Below are positions 13,981 to 16,209 of a stretch of DNA of 16,209 nt, in pieces. The position numbers and the translations under genes are program-made. The stretch covers positions 1-16,209 of the forward strand of contig CALDID010000306.1 in NCBI GenBank assembly GCA_937901865.1, in the 5' to 3' direction. Under the pieces are notes generated by a model. The model saw only the letters and a list, made by a program, of their open reading frames with translations, was not told the DNA's origin and made no database searches. Source of the DNA: an uncultured Treponema sp. (GTDB lineage Bacteria > Spirochaetota > Spirochaetia > Treponematales > Treponemataceae). The stretch's first letter is position 1; each line of letters begins with the position of its first letter.

Positions 13981-16209
13981 ATGAATTACACAGGGCTTAT
14001 TGAAGAAGCGTTGAAAAGCGCGATTTATCAAGACTTTTTTAGCGAGTACAAATATACGCAGTTGGGCAGAATAGATTTCGTTATTGCGGCACACAATTTG
14101 GAAAGCAAAAACGCGATTTTGTTTTCGGAGGAAACGCTGCTCAAGTCGATTTTGTGGGCGGAGGCGAAGCAGGGAACAAGCCACGATATTTACGAAAGTT
14201 TTGTACAGCTGATTTTGACAATCGGCAAAGAGCGCACGTTTGAAAAATACTTGCCGCCCAAATTTATCGGAGCATTTGACGCGGAGAAAATCGCGTTTAT
14301 CGAATATTATGACGTGCAGAGCGTATTTTATCAAAACGATTTTAACTGGAACGTTACGCCGTCGAATCATCAATCAAAAGAGTTCAAGCAGCTTTTTGAT
14401 TTATCGAAAGATTTGCTCGCAAAATCGTCGATGATGTTTTATTACGAGACGCAGGAAGAAGAATTAAAAAAGTTCATTGCGCTCAATTTCAAATCAGGGG
14501 CAGACGTAACCGAGAAAATCGCGATTACGAAAAACAATTTTACGCACGTTTTTATGAGCTGGACAAAAGACGTAAAGCCGACAATCGCGGTAGATTGGGA
14601 GCGCGTGAATAGGGCAGGCATTATTTCGGCGGACTTTTTCCTTGCTGACCTGCTTTCGAGAGACAATGAGAGCCTCAAAGATAATCTTTTTGTGGTTTTA
14701 CAAAAGACGAAGTATGAGTTGGCGCGCAAAATAGACGAAGAAACAGGGCTATTCGATTCCAAAAAAGTAGGTTTTTCGGACGGACAGAAAGCACACCGCG
14801 CATTTTGGGCGATTTATGAGCGACCGCCGAAAGAAGAATATTGGTCGTACATCATTGAGCGCAGAGATTTGCTCGTGCCGCAGGATATCAGAGAGCGCAA
14901 AGGCTCGTTTTTCACGCCGAAAAAGTGGGTTGAGCTGTCGCAAAAGTACCTCGCGGACGTGTTGGGAGAAAACTGGCAGGACGAATATTACATCTGGGAT
15001 TGCTGCGCAGGAACGGGCAATTTGCTCAACGGGCTTGTGAATCCGCGCAATGTGTGGGCGAGCACGCTCGATAAAGCCGATGTGGACGTGATGAAAGACC
15101 GTATTGCGAACGGCTGGACGATGTTTGAAAACCACGTTTTTCAGTTCGATTTTTTGAATGATGAGTTTGCGCCTCAAGACCTCACCCCCAGACCCCCTCT
15201 CCAAAGTGGCGAGGGGGTGGCTCAGTCGGCGCAAAAACTCCCCTCTCCTGCTAGGAGAGGGGCAGGGGGAGAGGTTAAAGGCAAGTTGCCGAATGAACTG
15301 TATGAAATCATTTCGGACGAGGAAAAGCGAAAGAAACTCGTGATTTATATCAATCCGCCGTATGTTGAGGCTGCTAACACAAAAACGCTAAGCGGACACG
15401 GAGAAAATAGAACTAATGTTGCAGTAACACAAAAGACATACGAAAAATATATTGAAAAGATTGGTATCGCAGGTCGTGAACTATTTGCTCAGTTTTTTAT
15501 TCGCATTTATTGCGAAATTAACGGCTGTATTCTTGCGGAGTTTTCAAAGCTGAAAATGTTGCAAGCTCCTAACTTTGATGAGTTTAGAAATGTATTCAAA
15601 GCAAAATTAGAAAGTTTGTTTGTTGTTCCTGCAAAGACTTTTGATAATGTGAAAGGAAACTTTCCGATTGGTTTCTTTATTTGGGATACTGCCCAAAATG
15701 AGCAACCAGCTTTACCTACAGCCATATCAGATGTTTATGATGAAAAAGGTAATTCTTTACCTCAAAGAACTTTTCCTGTTATTTCAGAATTCCGCTCTAT
15801 AAATGATTGGATTATAGAAACTCGAAACCGTGTTAATGAAGAAACTATTGGGTTTATGTCTGCGAAAGGTGCGGATTTTCAAAACAATGATTACAATTTT
15901 ATCATAAATGATAAATCACAATTGCCGCACCCTAGAGGAACTGTTGTAACAACAAAGAACGTTCTCGAAATCTGTGTTTATATGGCAGTTCGTCAGTGCA
16001 TTGCTCAATCTTGGCTTAACGACCGCGACCAGTTCCTTTATCCGTCGGGCGATTGGGAAGCAGATAAAGAGTTTCAGCTTGATTGCCTTGTGTTCACGCT
16101 GTTTCACGGGCAGAACCGCATTAGCACAGATGGTGGCAAAATCAACTATTGGATTCCATTCACAGAAAGCGAAGTCGGGAGCAAGCGGTCCTTTAAGAGC
16201 AATTTTATG
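13981..16209 (+). CDS. Type IIG-like restriction enzyme/adenine methyltransferase, 3' end cut off
   Basis: I read this frame as open through all 743 codons to the window edge, so the C-terminus and probable target-recognition domain are missing. A putative PD-(D/E)xK nuclease is at the N-terminus: D32 in GRIDFVIA, and E61 and K63 in ILWAEAKQG, followed by IYESFVQLILTIGK. A helical linker leads to a motif-X-like RKGSFFTPKKW near residue 310. The SAM-binding motif is DCCAGTGN (340-347), and the N6-adenine catalytic motif NPPY is at 458-461. NVKGNFPIGFFIWD further on fits such enzymes. Residues 400-432 come from an inserted palindromic element. The start has GAGAGG 10 nt upstream. It begins 24 nt after the terminator with no clear promoter. 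Codon use is foreign-looking up to about 15360 (GCG for 18 of 28 alanines). Type IIG is inferred from the domain combination. Confidence 0.88.
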   Translation, partial: MNYTGLIEEALKSAIYQDFFSEYKYTQLGRIDFVIAAHNLESKNAILFSEETLLKSILWAEAKQGTSHDIYESFVQLILTIGKERTFEKYLPPKFIGAFDAEKIAFIEYYDVQSVFYQNDFNWNVTPSNHQSKEFKQLFDLSKDLLAKSSMMFYYETQEEELKKFIALNFKSGADVTEKIAITKNNFTHVFMSWTKDVKPTIAVDWERVNRAGIISADFFLADLLSRDNESLKDNLFVVLQKTKYELARKIDEETGLFDSKKVGFSDGQKAHRAFWAIYERPPKEEYWSYIIERRDLLVPQDIRERKGSFFTPKKWVELSQKYLADVLGENWQDEYYIWDCCAGTGNLLNGLVNPRNVWASTLDKADVDVMKDRIANGWTMFENHVFQFDFLNDEFAPQDLTPRPPLQSGEGVAQSAQKLPSPARRGAGGEVKGKLPNELYEIISDEEKRKKLVIYINPPYVEAANTKTLSGHGENRTNVAVTQKTYEKYIEKIGIAGRELFAQFFIRIYCEINGCILAEFSKLKMLQAPNFDEFRNVFKAKLESLFVVPAKTFDNVKGNFPIGFFIWDTAQNEQPALPTAISDVYDEKGNSLPQRTFPVISEFRSINDWIIETRNRVNEETIGFMSAKGADFQNNDYNFIINDKSQLPHPRGTVVTTKNVLEICVYMAVRQCIAQSWLNDRDQFLYPSGDWEADKEFQLDCLVFTLFHGQNRISTDGGKINYWIPFTESEVGSKRSFKSNFM
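15179..15275. repeat. Palindromic, GC-rich element inserted in frame in the methyltransferase
   Basis: The outer arms ACCTC-A-CCCCC (15179-15189) and GGGGG-A-GAGGT (15265-15275) pair with one A-A mismatch. Inside are two hairpins: CCCCCTC/GAGGGGG (15193-15199 with 15211-15217, extended by two C-G pairs) and a perfect CCCCTCTCC/GGAGAGGGG (15240-15248 with 15254-15262). The whole can fold into a three-way cruciform. In the gene's frame it encodes LTPRPPLQSGEGV...LPSPARRGAGGEV. The +2 frame is also open (SPPDPLSKVARG...SPLLLGEGQGER), and the minus strand reads SHPLATLERGSGGEV. This resembles dispersed palindromic repeats that tolerate insertion in genes, such as Rickettsia palindromic elements. 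Only one copy lies in the window, so its dispersed nature is inferred. Confidence 0.8.

Noticed and set aside
13756..14373. 205-codon minus-strand frame across the terminator and the methyltransferase start
   Set aside because: It crosses the fapA end and the intrinsic terminator and has no recognisable domains.
14749..15234. Long minus-strand open frame opposite the methyltransferase gene
   Set aside because: It begins in the palindromic element and has no recognisable domain; the + strand frame has clear nuclease and methyltransferase motifs across the same bases.
15158..15343. Small + strand frame across the palindromic element
   Set aside because: It is the second open frame of the palindrome, out of frame with the methyltransferase, and carries no protein features of its own.
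13981..16209. Frameshift or pseudogene status of the restriction-methylation gene
   Set aside because: Reading it codon by codon shows no stop to the window edge, and the key motifs are intact; activity with the inserted segment remains unknown.

Overview
The window looks like the distal part of a spirochaete flagellar operon, most probably from a Treponema. The genus is inferred from gene order, from an AT-rich but not extreme base composition, and from the use of FliY with no separate FliN. All genes are on the + strand and packed with short gaps or overlaps.

Positions 1-10284 carry the motor-switch and export-gate cluster: the 3' end of fliL, then fliM, fliY, fliO, fliP, fliQ, fliR, flhB, flhA, flhF and flhG. 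FliM and FliY build the C-ring. FliO/P/Q/R, FlhB and FlhA form the type III export gate. FlhF (an SRP-type GTPase) and FlhG (a MinD-like ATPase) set the site and number of flagella. A hairpin in the 82-nt gap after fliY may be an attenuator or RNA-processing site.

Positions 10285-13956 look like a second transcription unit. A good extended -10 promoter (TGCTATAAT) precedes an uncharacterised two-helix membrane protein with a long acidic tail. It is followed by the flagellar sigma factor fliA and, coupled by a TAATG overlap, a FapA/DUF342 protein with an N-terminal Jag-like domain. The unit ends at a clear intrinsic terminator with a GAAA tetraloop.

Positions 13981-16209 hold one long reading frame that runs off the right edge. 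It encodes a fused restriction-modification enzyme of type IIG style: a putative D...ExK nuclease, a motif-X-like GSFFTP, an SAM-binding CAGTGN and a catalytic NPPY. Its codon usage differs from the flagellar genes and changes again part-way through. A 97-bp palindromic, GC-rich element is inserted in frame between the SAM-binding motif and the catalytic motif. This is the most unusual object in the window.

I found no tRNA, rRNA, CRISPR array, transposase or attachment site. No gene-free stretch exceeds 300 bases. I see no clearly new multi-gene system; the points most worth following up are the palindromic insertion, the degenerate CheC-like sites in FliY and the unnamed gene before fliA.
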